The notes: generated from the sequence alone by a model not told the origin. 64,000 nt of DNA from Hyaloscypha bicolor E (GCF_002865645.1 NW_020194551.1:461115-525114), one strand, 5' to 3'; counted from the stretch's first letter, positions 33,219 through 43,997 are shown. Translations and numbers: made by a program.

Positions 33219-34430
33219 ATGACATCGAACACTATATCATCGGAGAATCTTGTGAAATGCCTAGCCTTGCTCAGTGATAATATTGAAGCGTGGTGAGACA
33301 ACCTTGAGTGCACATTCTTTCCCGACCTTTCCTGCCTCAAATATGAATCGTTCTTCATGTCTCCGGTGGCAACTGTTGTAGCTTCAGAAGTGTACAAGCT
33401 TCTGCCCAGCGCAACTGCTGGTTTGAAAAATTCCTTCACAATATCTTGAGGACGTAGAATAGATCCCGAAAGTAAAATTGAGCCAGAAATCAGGTCTTCT
33501 CGAAAGCTTCAACTACCGCTCAAACACTTTTGAGGACCGCATTTGAGCCTCCAGGAGATATTTACTTGCATAGTAATGTTCGAGACGGGAGCAATTAATC
33601 TTAAACCAGATTCATTCCATAATATCATGGCTATGTCTTCCGGTGATGCATCATTCGTTGCTGTGACGCTACTTTGCAACCCATATGAACATCCTGAGAC
33701 AACGGAATTAAAAATAATCGTTGGGACCGTGGGAAGAGCTCGTATATTACTACTAATAAATCCTAAGCAATTGAGCAAGGAGAAGCAGGCTTGGCAAAAA
33801 TACCGTATCGATACGTATCGATACTTTCCCCATATTTTAATTATTATTTAATTATTCATATTTGCTATTATTTTATACGAATTAAAAATTAAAAATCTGT
33901 AAGCAGTACGAATGCTAATAATTTAGTTTAAATAAATATGTAAAATAATGAAATTTTTAATAAAAATATTAATATTTATTAAAATTGTGATTTCATGAGT
34001 TTTGCGATCCCGATAAGCTCATCGCTAATTTTTTAGCGTGCAATCCCTAAATTTTAGGCAGTTTATCGCTAAATTTATAGGCTAGCGGCCCCTAAATTTT
34101 CGGGAAAATTTAGCGATAAGGTATCGATACTAAAATTCTGGTATCGTTGCCAAGCCTGAGGAGAAGCAGAAGATATTATCATAGGACTCTATGACTCACG
34201 AGGATTCAATAGATTAACAGAAGACACTTGTTGGAGCACCTCTGTCCATCTTTCATTTAGTGGTTATAAAATAGCTTTAGACTCCAATAATCGTGATGTT
34301 CAAGATTCTGAAATACACCGTCTTGAGATTGTGTCTCGGTTCAGGATCGAGGGGAGTGGGTCGCTAATATTAATATTCTATCAACAATAACAGATAAAGC
34401 ACTTGTCTAGCATAAAATCAAATCATAATG
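33219..34430 (+). pseudogene. Dead gene of a conserved fungal protein family, split by a MITE
   Basis: One plus-strand frame from the ATG at 33219 reads through three TGA stops (near 33303, 33450 and 33531) into a well-preserved stretch, METGAINLKPDSFHNIMAMSSGD-like, at 33576-33650. It includes VAVTLLCNPYEHPETTELK and GTVGRARILLL. A 373-bp MITE (33786-34158) interrupts it. The frame resumes beyond, shifted, with CWSTSVHLSFSGYKIALD, and after another one-base shift ends with DRGEWVANINIL near 34345-34385. From memory these match a large ascomycete family of roughly 1000-residue proteins with a central ...GD.I.VA..LL.DP... block and GNIGRAGI. I know no function for it. If so, this copy is also truncated. 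The three kinds of damage make activity very unlikely. Confidence 0.7.
33786..34158. mobile_element. hAT-type MITE, 373 bp, with 8-bp target duplication
   Basis: Terminal inverted repeats begin CAGGCTTGGCAA and end TTGCCAAGCCTG. The flanks AGGAGAAG (33778-33785) and AGGAGAAG (34159-34166) are identical 8-mers, the duplication length of the hAT superfamily. The CAG start and TTGGCA motif also fit hAT. The interior is AT-rich, has no frame, and contains further internal inverted motifs (GTATCGATAC near both ends; TTTAGCGATAA / TTATCGCTAAA at 34068-34116). It was mobilised in trans. Confidence 0.88.
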
Positions 34431-34565
34431 CTGCCACGAAGGCAAAAGTAACTCCATAGCGAGTAATACCCTAGGAGACAAATTCTCAGGAAGTTTTCGG
34501 TTAGCCTCTATCGACAATTGGCAAGAACTCCTTAACAAACCTAGTAATTCTATTGTTGTCAGGTG
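34431..34565. other. Short spacer between two pseudogenes
   Basis: No recognisable coding remnant on either strand. It could contain the lost C-terminal part of one of the flanking dead genes, but I cannot align it. Confidence 0.3.
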
Positions 34566-37500
34566 TCATGGCAATTGGCTGGCTAGGCTAGTAGTATCTG
34601 CGGTGTACGTGCGGCGTTTTGGACTTCGTGGTACGGCTATAGTAATGCCTAAACATGTGTGCTGACAATGTCGGGGGAAAAGACAAAATGGAAGCGGAAG
34701 GCGACGGCGAATAAACTCTAGCTCCTCCAAGAGGTCCGTTGATGTTGTGTTTCGAATGAGGAGAGTTTCTTGGAAGAATTCAGTAGGAACTGAAGCATCC
34801 GTGATCGAGCGATAGCGAGCCAGCAGAGGGATCTTAGAGCGCATATAAGACGGGGCATCCCACAAGCATTCTTCTGGTGCATTCCAAGAAAACGAGCCAG
34901 GGGAAGTCGGAACGAAAACGTTGAGACCCTTATTAAAGCATCTGTAAAGAATTAGGTTGGTAAATATAACGCATTAGGGTTCTCCTACCGAACTTCCTTG
35001 AGAGCAGATTGGCAAGATTCAGCCTGTACACATTGGCATTGAATCTGAACATATAATTTAAATACCCTTTCTTGGACAGCACCCCCTTTGAGCTTTTTGA
35101 AGAAGAATAGGATCCAGAGGTAAAACTGAAGGTTCAATTCTTTGTTGACACCGAAAAATGTTAAGCAATCCCACCCAGTGAGGTCACGACCCGCGACCTC
35201 TCCAGGAAGTGTTAGAAAAGGGTAACAAGCATCTAGTGCAAAGGACTCGCATGCTTTTTTGAGGGCAGGAAGAGGTAGGTCACTTAATCTGAGCTTCAAT
35301 TTCCCTGAAGTTCCATCTCCTGTTGTATAAGGCACTCTAACGTCAGAGACCTTCTGTCTGATGGGTTCACTTATCTGCTTGTTGTATTCACACCAATGCG
35401 CCCACAGGAGCCCGACAACCCTATCCGGGCAATCCTTCGAAATCCTTTCGAAAATCGGAGATAGCTCTGTAGGGTTGCCCCGATCAACATGGCGTGGATA
35501 TTCCTGCACTCCGATGACATCTCGTAGCCATTCTTTCCAAGAAGAGTGCCCAGGTCTCGGTGGGCGATAGTACGTTCAGATATTCTGGATGCAAAATCAA
35601 GCTGGGATCACCAGGGAACAGTTCTCGAACACCAAATGAATCGTCTGAACAGAAGAAAATTTCGCTGGACAGCCGGAATAACTGATCCTTTTTCTCGTTG
35701 AAGACATGTAATCGTCGATACAGCTTGCTATCATCCGTATAGTCTTTCGGATGCGTCCACCACAAAAAGCGGAGATGTGACAGCGAAGATTCAAGTCCGA
35801 TATTGTGACCAGACTGGTATTTTTCAAAGATACGTCGACGTACTAGATTAAAAGGTGCGTCCTTAACTCTAAGCGCTGTAAACAGCAGTTTTCTCGCAGG
35901 ACACGAAGCGGCATCAGCTGTAATGAGTGAAATATTGAGATCGGTTGGAACAGACAAATTACCCACAGTTGTGAAATAGACGTCCGCGTTCGAATTTGAG
36001 GTCCAGTTATGATAACCTCCTGGAAAAAGGGGAATTAACGGAAGCTCCTGTAGCCTTGCCCATTCAGTCGGATAATTGTCTCGACAAAACAAGAAGAACA
36101 TGGCTACATGTGTATGCCATATGTCCTCGACGTTCGTTCGCATACAAGAAAGCAATTTCGACTTTACATCTCTCTCCACACGGTCGACCATTTCTTCAGG
36201 GGTCAAATCCTTGAGGCCAAGTGTCCGAAGCCTTTGTAGCTGTGCTTCGTAGTCCGGATGTAGATATTTCTCGTCGTCGGGAAGATCAAGAAATAGCGGA
36301 TTGCTCTTTTCCTCGGGACTGTCCCTGAACATTTCTGGAAGATACCGCAAGTCGCTTATGAGGCGTACACGTCCGCTGCGGGACCGTAAGAATAGAGTTC
36401 CTTTCAAAGCACTCTCGATCTTCACACGTAGAGCGCTCCAAAACGTGCTGGATATGGAGTGATCGGGGAGGAACTCCATCCACTGATGCCGGAGGGGGAG
36501 ACATGGATCATTGCTAAAGTGCTTCGCCGCAACTTGGAAGACCTCAGCAATTTTCCCAAGGAGGACAGCATTCCCTGCTGATTTCTCATCCACAGCCTCC
36601 CGATTGGCCGAGGTGGAGAAATCGGAATGGACCAGAAACTAGGAGAGTGTGAGCATCGGATCCGGAAATGGAACAATAGACTTACATGAAGTCCAACCCC
36701 AGTACTGTTAATTGGGAGGCGCGCAAAAACATCTGGCTGCCTCTCGATCAACGGCTTATGATCTGGCGTAAATGGGAAGGCAAGCTTGACTTCCGCATTG
36801 GGATTTTTCCTTTTCTTGCCTTCCGTCGGAATTTCATCAAACACTTGCCTGAAAATATGAAAATGCTTCACATCTGGTTCTGAATCTCCGTCTTCTCTCG
36901 TAAGGACTCCTCGCTCCTCCAACTCTTCATAGGACGTAGTTATGGTAGAAAATTGTGCTTCATGATCGACGATTGAGAGCTTTTTGATATGCCTTAGAAA
37001 TAGTGGGGACCTCTCTGTATTTCTGGAGGGCTTCGGCTCGGATACGTTGTTCCTCTAAGAGGGTCAACGTTATTCGAGTGCATCCGTCACAGTGTCCAAA
37101 AAATAATTAAGGTAATTAATTATATTTAATTAAATCAAGTAAATAATTAAATATAATTTGATTATCGACTTTCAAAAAAAAAATTAATTAATAGAAAAAT
37201 TATAATTAATTATAATTAATTATTTCTAATTATCACGTGAAACCTATATAAAAGTTTTATAAGTTCTCTTCTTTTATTTAAATAATATACGACTAAAGTA
37301 TGAAGAGAGTAAATGTTAATTGATTTCCAAAGAAGAGGGAAGGAGAGCAAGGTAATATATATGTGAATTATTTACTCTGGATATTGTATGACTGTACCCA
37401 CGTGATTAGAGAAGTCAAAACCCCTACTATAGTACTTATTTACAAAGATAAGTAAAGCGAGTAAAGGCGGGATACTAGCTATTAAGCCTATAATAGTAAG

Positions 37501-38378
37501 GCGATATCTAAATTAGGGTAAAACACGCTTTACTTTTGCGCCATAACGCTTATATTATCTTTATAGCCACGTGTAGTAACACGTGACCCGGTAATTAATT
37601 ATATTTAATTAAATTAAGCAAATAATTAATTATAATTTGATTACTACGATTCTGACTTAATTTAATTTGATTACCGGCCAGTAATTATAATTAATTAAAT
37701 TATTTGACACACTGAGATTCCGTCAGGAGGATTGTCTGATGCTTCGTATTCTGGCGTGAACATTTGCATATCGTTGTCCCCTTCACACACACGGAAAGAA
37801 AACGAATATTCTTTGGACTCGATGTGTGCTTTAGATGCCATCATAAAGACAGACTTGAACCCGATACCCTTTTCTCCAATGTCATTTTCTCCCTTGTTGC
37901 TCTGGTTGATGTCGCAGATTCGATTGACATCATCTCTAGTAAATCCGTCTTCGTTATATTCGAGAATCACTTTACCAGGGAGCAAGGCGAATTTGAGGTA
38001 TGGTGTACAATTTTCACTTTCTGCATAGCCATATGTTGCATCGTCTGCGTTTTGGATCAATTCGAGAACGACACTGTCTACAGAAGTATAGATATCTCGG
38101 GAGACACCACAGAGCATGTTAGCCTCATCCTGAGACCTGGTTTATTGCTTGGGGTTTGCTCACATTGGAAGAACAGATCCTAGCCGCCCAGATGTTAAAT
38201 TGACGAAATTTATGATTTGCTCCAGCTGAGGGTCGTGTTCGGGCTTCTCGTGCTGCAGTTCTTTGAGAATATCCAGTGGAATTGAACGTTGTTCTCGAAG
38301 AAAATCAATATGTGCGCGGGCCTCCGCTCGTTATTGAACTGTCACTCTTTCCCGTACGAGATTCGTTGCGCTAGACAT
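34566..38378 (-). pseudogene. NO VEIN/sacsin-type GHKL ATPase protein, inactivated and truncated
   Basis: Minus-strand gene starting at 38378 (MSSATNLVRERV). The N-terminal GHKL ATPase fold is clear at 38117-37720: VVLELIQNADDATY (ATP-Mg helix), then NKGENDIGEKGIGFKSVF (lid and glycine motifs). Downstream pieces read FLVHSDFSTSANREAV, PFLTLPGEVAGRDLTGWDCL and PEECLWDAPSYMRSKIPLL, typical of the long fungal NO VEIN-like proteins. Introns at 36685-36639 and 34988-34942 are intact. Damage: a TAA stop at 38333-38331 that a CAA to TAA (CpA to TpA) change would explain; a 625-bp AT-rich insertion at 37090-37714; one-base frameshifts near 37010 and near 35575; and no recognisable sequence for the C-terminal part expected beyond 34566. 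Such proteins are thought to be chaperone-like scaffolds. Sequencing error could explain a single shift but not all of these. Confidence 0.8.
37090..37714. mobile_element. AT-rich MITE-like insertion in the ATPase pseudogene
   Basis: Ends CAGTGTCCAAA (left) and, reading inward from the right, CAGTGTGTCAAATAATTTAA, giving imperfect inverted termini of roughly 20 bases. The interior has no frame and is rich in TTAATTA motifs, with several CACGTG sites. The same right-hand terminus (TTTGACACACTG) recurs at 40083-40094. On the minus strand TGACGGAA lies just before and TGACGGAT just after the element, separated from the left terminus by three bases, so a target duplication is possible but not clean. 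The insertion falls between coding pieces ending DNPPDGIS and beginning CTRITLTLL. Confidence 0.65.
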
Positions 38379-39000
38379 GAAGACTGTATTCAAGGCAATG
38401 GTGATCGTATGGGGAGGGTTTTGTTTTTTTTTAGGGGAGGTTTTTCTTGACGAGTATACAGCAAAATGGAGTAGAGTGGAGTGAAGACAAATGGTGTGTG
38501 ATAAAACAAGGCTGAGTGATGCCAAATAAATGAATATATGATCAAGGAACATGCAGACAATCGGCTACGAGTCTGTGAGCTGCTGGCAATGGCCAGCGAT
38601 GCCTACCAGACGGTCCTGAAACTGGACAAAGGCTCCAGCGAGATACACGAAACGAGGAGATTTACAAAAGGGGAAGGTAACAAGAAGAAGGATCAATCAT
38701 TGCGGGAGCAGTGGGCTGCGGACATCTGCCCCTGCCGAAAAAGTAGTGGCCGAGTGAATGTGGCTGACAAGTAAGCCGAACTGAAAATGAAACTAGCCTA
38801 TGTGATCCTGCTTCCACGACTGAGATCTAAGAACTCGATTCGAGGATCTGAACTCAAGCTCACCCCGAGAGCGAAAAGCTGGTGCGTAGAAATCATATCA
38901 AAGGTATTCTTGTCTGCGTTTTAATTTAGCGAATGCGATCTTATCTCTTCGATATAATATATTTCACATCCGTGATGCTAGAGTAGCTAAGGACCACGGA
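38379..39000. other. Intergenic, no gene recognised
   Basis: Contains a 78-codon frame at 38538-38774 (plus) without recognisable domain. Part of the 38810-39000 stretch may belong to the flank of dispersed repeat copy 4. Confidence 0.35.
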
Positions 39001-39190
39001 GATAGCCCGATTCTCCTCAGTCTATGGTCGTATGTGACTGGAGTTGTCGTAATTGTACTTAAAAAGCAGCAAAATTCAAGATCCACGACTCGAGGATGGC
39101 GAATCGAGCACGTGGACCTGCAAAGGGCTGTTGTCGAAATATTGGCCGACAGGAGCCGCTCCGAAAAGCGCGGATCGGAGTTAGCGAAAC
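39001..39190 (+). repeat. Dispersed repeat, copy 4
   Basis: GATAGCCCGATTCTCCTCAG then TCTATGGTCGTATGTGACTG at 39001-39040, followed by GCGAATCGAGCACGTGGACC at about 39099 and GGCCGACAGGAGCCGCTCC near 39143. Block order is as in copy 1. GC-normal, so little affected by RIP. Confidence 0.6.
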
Positions 39191-39483
39191 CCGGAGCCGA
39201 GATAGTGAATCTAGGATCTAGGAAGGACAGTGTAGCTTAACAATACTGTATATACTCCGTAGCATCAGCCAGGCCTAACAATCGACACACAAATCCCGAA
39301 GCTCTCAGCCACACTCGCTCGCCAGCCGTTTCAAGGTATGTGCCCAGAGCACGAGCGAACGTCAGGCGGATTTGGTAGCCTAATTGGGTTAGTGCTTATG
39401 TGGGATCGCATTCCCTAATTGGGATTAGTGCTTCCGTACACCCAGCGGAACGCTAGATAAGATATATGGAGGCATGCGGAGCT

Positions 39484-39615
39484 TTGGAAAGGGGCATCGA
39501 TTAGTTTATTGATTGGAATCAGTTCCTGGAATCAGTTACACTTGCACGTTTCACTCCATACCTTAGATTCCACCCACCCCCTTACCTTGACTACTTGCGT
39601 AGCGCCCTGCTACTA
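39484..39615 (+). repeat. Inverted repeat arm 1 flanking the DUF3405-like gene
   Basis: TTGGAAAGGGGCATCGATTAG, TTGGAATCAGTT, GGAATCAGTTACACTTGCA, then TTACCTTGACTACTTG are all present, in reverse complement and in order, at 42374-42487. The two arms enclose about 2.8 kb including the gene at 40269-41930. Confidence 0.7.
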
Positions 39616-39803
39616 TCCCCCCCCCGGTTCAAAGCTCCATCACGGTATTGGTAACACCACGCCTGCACGGGCCCTATCAAGGGTCGACAGCGAATAGCAG
39701 CTCTCGAAAGCACCTGATATTTCCTAATTCGGGGATATTAACGAAGTTTTGGGGTGGCGTTACTAATACCGTGAGGGAGCTTTGAACCGGGGGGGGGATA
39801 GTA
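39611..39803. repeat. Fold-back repeat with about 50-bp arms
   Basis: Left arm 39611-39660 (CTACTATCCCCCCCCCGGTT, CAAAGCTCCATCACGGTATT) and right arm 39754-39803 are reverse complements with few mismatches, around a 93-base loop. It could form a hairpin in single strands. Resembles a small fold-back (MITE-like) element; no target duplication established. Confidence 0.7.
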
Positions 39804-39949
39804 TTGTGCGCCTCACACTTCGGCTCGTGCCGCTTCGCTTACCAAGCGGCGCGATGTCCGATTTAGTAAGGAGCGCCTGAAGCGATACTGAATGCGGCTA
39901 GCCCAAACCTTATTTCAGCCTCATCTCGGCTTCCGAAGCTCTGAAGTCA

Positions 39950-40094
39950 TTTGCTTAGTTACGTAATAAATCTAATTAATTATCTTTAATTATCTTTGAT
40001 TATAATTAAGTATGATTTGATTAGCTTGATTTTTACTTGATTTGATTTGAGTAGGGGGGTCTAATCAACTCAAACCTAATCATTTGACACACTG
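39950..40094. mobile_element. Fragment related to the MITE at 37090-37714
   Basis: AT-rich, ends TCATTTGACACACTG like the right end of 37090-37714, and has similar ATTAATTAT and TTGATTTGATT motifs. The left terminus is not found, so it appears truncated. Confidence 0.45.
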
Positions 40095-40268
40095 GGCGAA
40101 CGCTGATGGTGTTCATCCACCAAAAACATCGACGTCCCCTCTTTCGCGGAGAAATCTTTCTCTCCTCAGATTTTGCGGATGTCCATCAGATATACAGAAT
40201 AGAAAATTTGACTTTTAGCCTTACTCCAACCAATCTTTACCGAGAGTAAACAACCGTAAAACAAGAAG

Positions 40269-41930
40269 TTACTCATCTTTGACGGGGTGTAGTAAGAGTG
40301 GCGGCAAACAATCCCCACCAAGATACGTACGCCACTGGTTATCTGCATCATTGTGTGCAAACCAATAACTTGATTGCGACCAAGGTCCCGGAACCCATCC
40401 ATGAGTCGTATAAGATGATGAAATCCCATATCCGCCAGCCTTGTTACGCGGTGGACCACGGTCGATATTTTCAACAAATTGCTGGACTGTCCAATTGTTC
40501 GCAAACATGATTCGGTGGGGTATCGTCACTGCTTTCAAGCCATGCAGCAATGCAAGAGTCTCCAGCGTTGCTTCACTGGCAAGCCACTGACCGCTTTCAC
40601 GTTGTGCCTCGCTGACAAGCTGGAGGAGACGACGCGAGGAGCGTGTAATGCTTACAAAGGAAGCTCGACGAGGAGTTGCTAGCCCGTCAGTAAAGCCATG
40701 AATCATCGTTTCGTAGATCCAGTCAGTTCCGATAGGGTCTATGTCTGGAAATAAACTGATAACATCGGCGTCTTCGTTAACGCCCCAATCTTTCTCCGAA
40801 CGAGGAGGTGGCTTGGGGCCTTTAGGCATGAAGTTTGTCGTCACAATAGGTCCCCAGACACCCAAGTCGCCAATCTCATCGTCGACGGCCTTAGTGAAAG
40901 CATCGTAGGATCCATTATGCAGTTCCGGGATGTAAAAGCGACCGTTACGCTCCCAGAGGTTGCGCCGTGGTTGTAATTCAGCGAATGCAACGGCATTTTC
41001 CAGACTATCATAAATATGGCCAGTGAAACGTAGGTCCATTTCTAGCTGCCAAAAGTGGGTAAAGTGTGGAAATTGGTGCGAGAAGATCTGCAGTGCCTGG
41101 TACATCTGGTTTTGCGCACCATGCTCCTCGACTTCTGGGTACCACTTCTCAACCGTCCTTTCGTTCCACAACACGGCCATGTCTCGAAATTCTTCCGGGA
41201 CGTATGCTTGGAGTGCCTGCTTATAAGCCACCTGATTTTCCTCGAGCTCTATTGTATTGTCCTTCACATTCACCAGAAGGAAGACTTCGTAGTGACCGGC
41301 CGAATGCAGAGCAGTTTCTGTGATTAAGGCTCGGAGCCAAGCCCGTCGGCCATCGGTGTATTCGTAGTTGTCCCATGTTCTGAGGACGACCGCTGTGCGT
41401 CCTCCTTTCTGCTTTGGTTGGATACTCGTCTGGGCGGGGGATGGTGGTTGGCGCCATAAATCGTGGTTACGTGCGCTGTTGGTACTTATCTCGTCGATGT
41501 AGAGATGTTGATTGCCTGCAGCACAACGTTTCTGGACGTAACCTGTTATGGTCAACTAGATAACAAACACGAGCCATAAATGCTCACCCCATTGCACTGT
41601 ATTCCAGTCATAATCTTCCGTCGGCGACATGCGATACACATCAAGTCGCGATTCGGCCTTTAGGCAGACATCCGGATTTCCCAAAATCTTTGCATCGCCT
41701 ACCGAAGGCGGCTGTGCCTCTTTGCTGTTATAATCATCATAGCGAAGATTTCCACGGTCTGAAGCATCCCATTCTGGCCATATACGACAGGCTTGATGGT
41801 GACTCTCCTTACTCAAGCTAGCAAGGTGGTCATACCTTCCATCGTAGAATCGATGAATGGTAAAGACGGAGATTAATAAAACACAAGGGATGCCAATGAC
41901 CATCCTGTGAGAGATTAGCCTTCGGCGCAT
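40269..41930 (-). CDS. DUF3405-like type II membrane protein, probable glycosyltransferase-like
   Basis: Exons 41930-41588 and 41542-40269 join at a 45-nt intron (GTGAGC donor, TTGAC branch point, ATAACAG acceptor) to 538 residues. The join restores QWGYVQKRCAAGNQHLY. The N-terminus is short and basic (MRRRLISHR), followed by one hydrophobic segment (about 10-26), i.e. a signal anchor placing the rest in the Golgi lumen or cell exterior. The large domain has the fungal DUF3405 pattern: TAVVLRTWDNYEYT, HFTHFWQLEMDLRFTGHIYD, WGPIVTTNFMP, then WGVNEDADVISLFPDIDP and TDWIYETMIHGF. The family is widespread in Pezizomycotina and is thought to be glycosyltransferase-like; substrate unknown. I see no stop or shift in the frame. 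Flanked by inverted repeats. The first ATG is chosen because the upstream codon in frame is TTG. Confidence 0.85.
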
Positions 41931-42028
41931 GGTCAAAAAATAAAAATGGACGGATGAAATTTCAGAATAGAAGATTTCAGATATGATAAAAGAGAGGTTT
42001 TCAATGTTCCTGTCTGAGTGCTCCTGTC

Positions 42029-42105
42029 TGAGTGCTTCTACTTTGGGTTAGTGGCCCCCAATCGACACCTAGTCGACAACCGGGGGGGCCGTTTTACTTT
42101 TCCCC
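42029..42105 (-). repeat. Terminal-like repeat block a
   Basis: In reverse complement reads GGGGAAAAGTAAAACGG, then GTGTCGATTGGGGGCCACTA, ACCCAAAGTAGAAGCACTC. This matches 45347-45436 read on the plus strand over its whole length, so the two are in inverted orientation 3.2 kb apart. Confidence 0.7.
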
Positions 42106-42252
42106 CTCGCTGCCAGCCCGATTCTCTGTGTTGCTTTGCCTGCTGCCCCGGAGGTGACCATGGGTTTTAAAAATACTCGTGCGGTCAACAAAGGTCTAAT
42201 TGGTGGTAAAAAGAAACAACCAACACTTTAAAGTTTTTGCGGCGTTACTTTC

Positions 42253-42345
42253 GGGGAAAAGTAAAACGACCCCCCGCCCGCGCCGCGGGTGTCGATTGGG
42301 TGTGCCGATGGCAGAATCTTTTTTTGGCTTAACACTCGGCATTTC
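42253..42345 (+). repeat. Terminal-like repeat block b
   Basis: CGGGGAAAAGTAAAACGACC, GCGGGTGTCGATTGGG: the same opening as blocks a and c, then diverging into GCCGATGGCAGAATC. It faces block a across about 150 bases. Confidence 0.6.
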
Positions 42346-42373
42346 CCGAGTTCATTACTAATATGAGGCACGT

Positions 42374-42487
42374 AATAGCAGGGTGATGCACAAGTAGTCA
42401 AGGTAAGTAAGCTGCAGAGTGACGCTTGCAAGTGTAACTGATTCCAAGAAGTGATTCCAATAAGAGACTAATCGATGCCCCTTTCCA
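42374..42487 (-). repeat. Inverted repeat arm 2 flanking the DUF3405-like gene
   Basis: Reverse complement of 39484-39615 with scattered mismatches and small gaps. Confidence 0.7.
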
Positions 42488-42649
42488 GAGCTACGTGCGT
42501 CTCCCTATATATTCCCTAGTGCTTAGCCAAGCGCACGAAGCCCTTTACTTAATTAGGAAATATAATCCGGCGCGATCCGTGCGATTCTAATATAAGTAAT
42601 GCCCAAAATAAGAAACCAAATCCACGACATCTAATATTTGTTTATACTC

Positions 42650-43942
42650 CGTCACGTGTACCTATTATATTAACCCCTTATTCTCAAGCGGCCTTACAAG
42701 TCTACGGATACGGGTCTGGGAATTATAGGGTATTTTAGTAACTAGCTTTCACTAAAAGAAAACTCTAGCTCTTTAAAAAATACTAGTATTCTTCTAATTA
42801 TATTAAGAGAATAAACTATAGCCTTTTAATTACTATACTATTTACTTTTTATATTATTATATTTTGTAATTATTTAATAGAATTGAATTCAATTAATTGC
42901 CTTTTAATTTGTAATATTTAAAAAGTATTTTATAATTTATAAACCTATATTTATAAGCTTATTAGTAAATTACAAATTGCTTTATATATATTTCTTAGTA
43001 TTCTTATAATATTAGTCTTATCTTAAGGCCTTTTTATTTATATTCTAGTATTATACTAGTAATAAATCTAAGAATATAATTTTTTAAACTTGTTTATTTA
43101 TTTTATTTTAGTTGTTATTTGTGAATTAGCTAGTATTTTATTAATAAAAAAGCTTGGAAAAGTTAATTTAATTTTCTAGTTTATTTATAAATTCTTTCTT
43201 TTAATTTTTCTAGATTTTTCTAATATAAAAATAACTCTAAATTTGCAATTATTAGTTAAAGAAAAAATATTATAAAAAGGCTTTCTTTACTTAATTATAA
43301 TATTATATTTAGCCTTTTCTTATACCTTTTTTCTTTTTCAAACTTTATTTAAGCTTCTTTTTCTAATATTATCTTTTACTTTTTTATTTATTAAAATAAG
43401 TTAATAAATTAGTATTTAATAAATTATTACCTCTTATTTAGCTAATACTTTTATAGTATTAATTTGTTTTTATTACTTTTAATATTTTAAAAATATTACT
43501 AAATTTTTAATATTAAGGCTAATAATTACTTAATATATAAATATTATTTTTTAAAAATAAGAAATATAATTTTATAAATTATAATTTCTTTTTTTATTTT
43601 ATTTTTTTAATATTATTTAAGATTTTTTAAATATATATTATATATTTAAATTACTTTCTTAAAATTACTATTATAGCTCGGTAATTTTTAATTAATTTAT
43701 TTATTTATTTAAAATAAAACTATATATGTTTTTTATATTAAAGTAATTATTTATAATATATAAATTCCATTAATAATCTAAAATATAAGTTAAGTAGTTT
43801 TAACTTATTTAATATAAATATAAAGTATTTTTAAAGATATAATTAATATTTTTTAATATTAAATAAGCTTATTTTCTTTTTATTTCTTATTAATTACTAA
43901 TTACCTTTTTAGTTAATTTGGCTCTTATTCTCGGGAGAACTC

Positions 43943-43997
<55 letters not shown>

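Noticed and set aside
38538..38774. 78-codon plus-strand frame
   Set aside because: No domain; charged low-complexity reading just upstream of a minus-strand pseudogene start.
43943..43996. Microsatellite as a coding poly-Asn or poly-Ile tract
   Set aside because: It lies in an AT-rich block with stops in all frames outside the tract.
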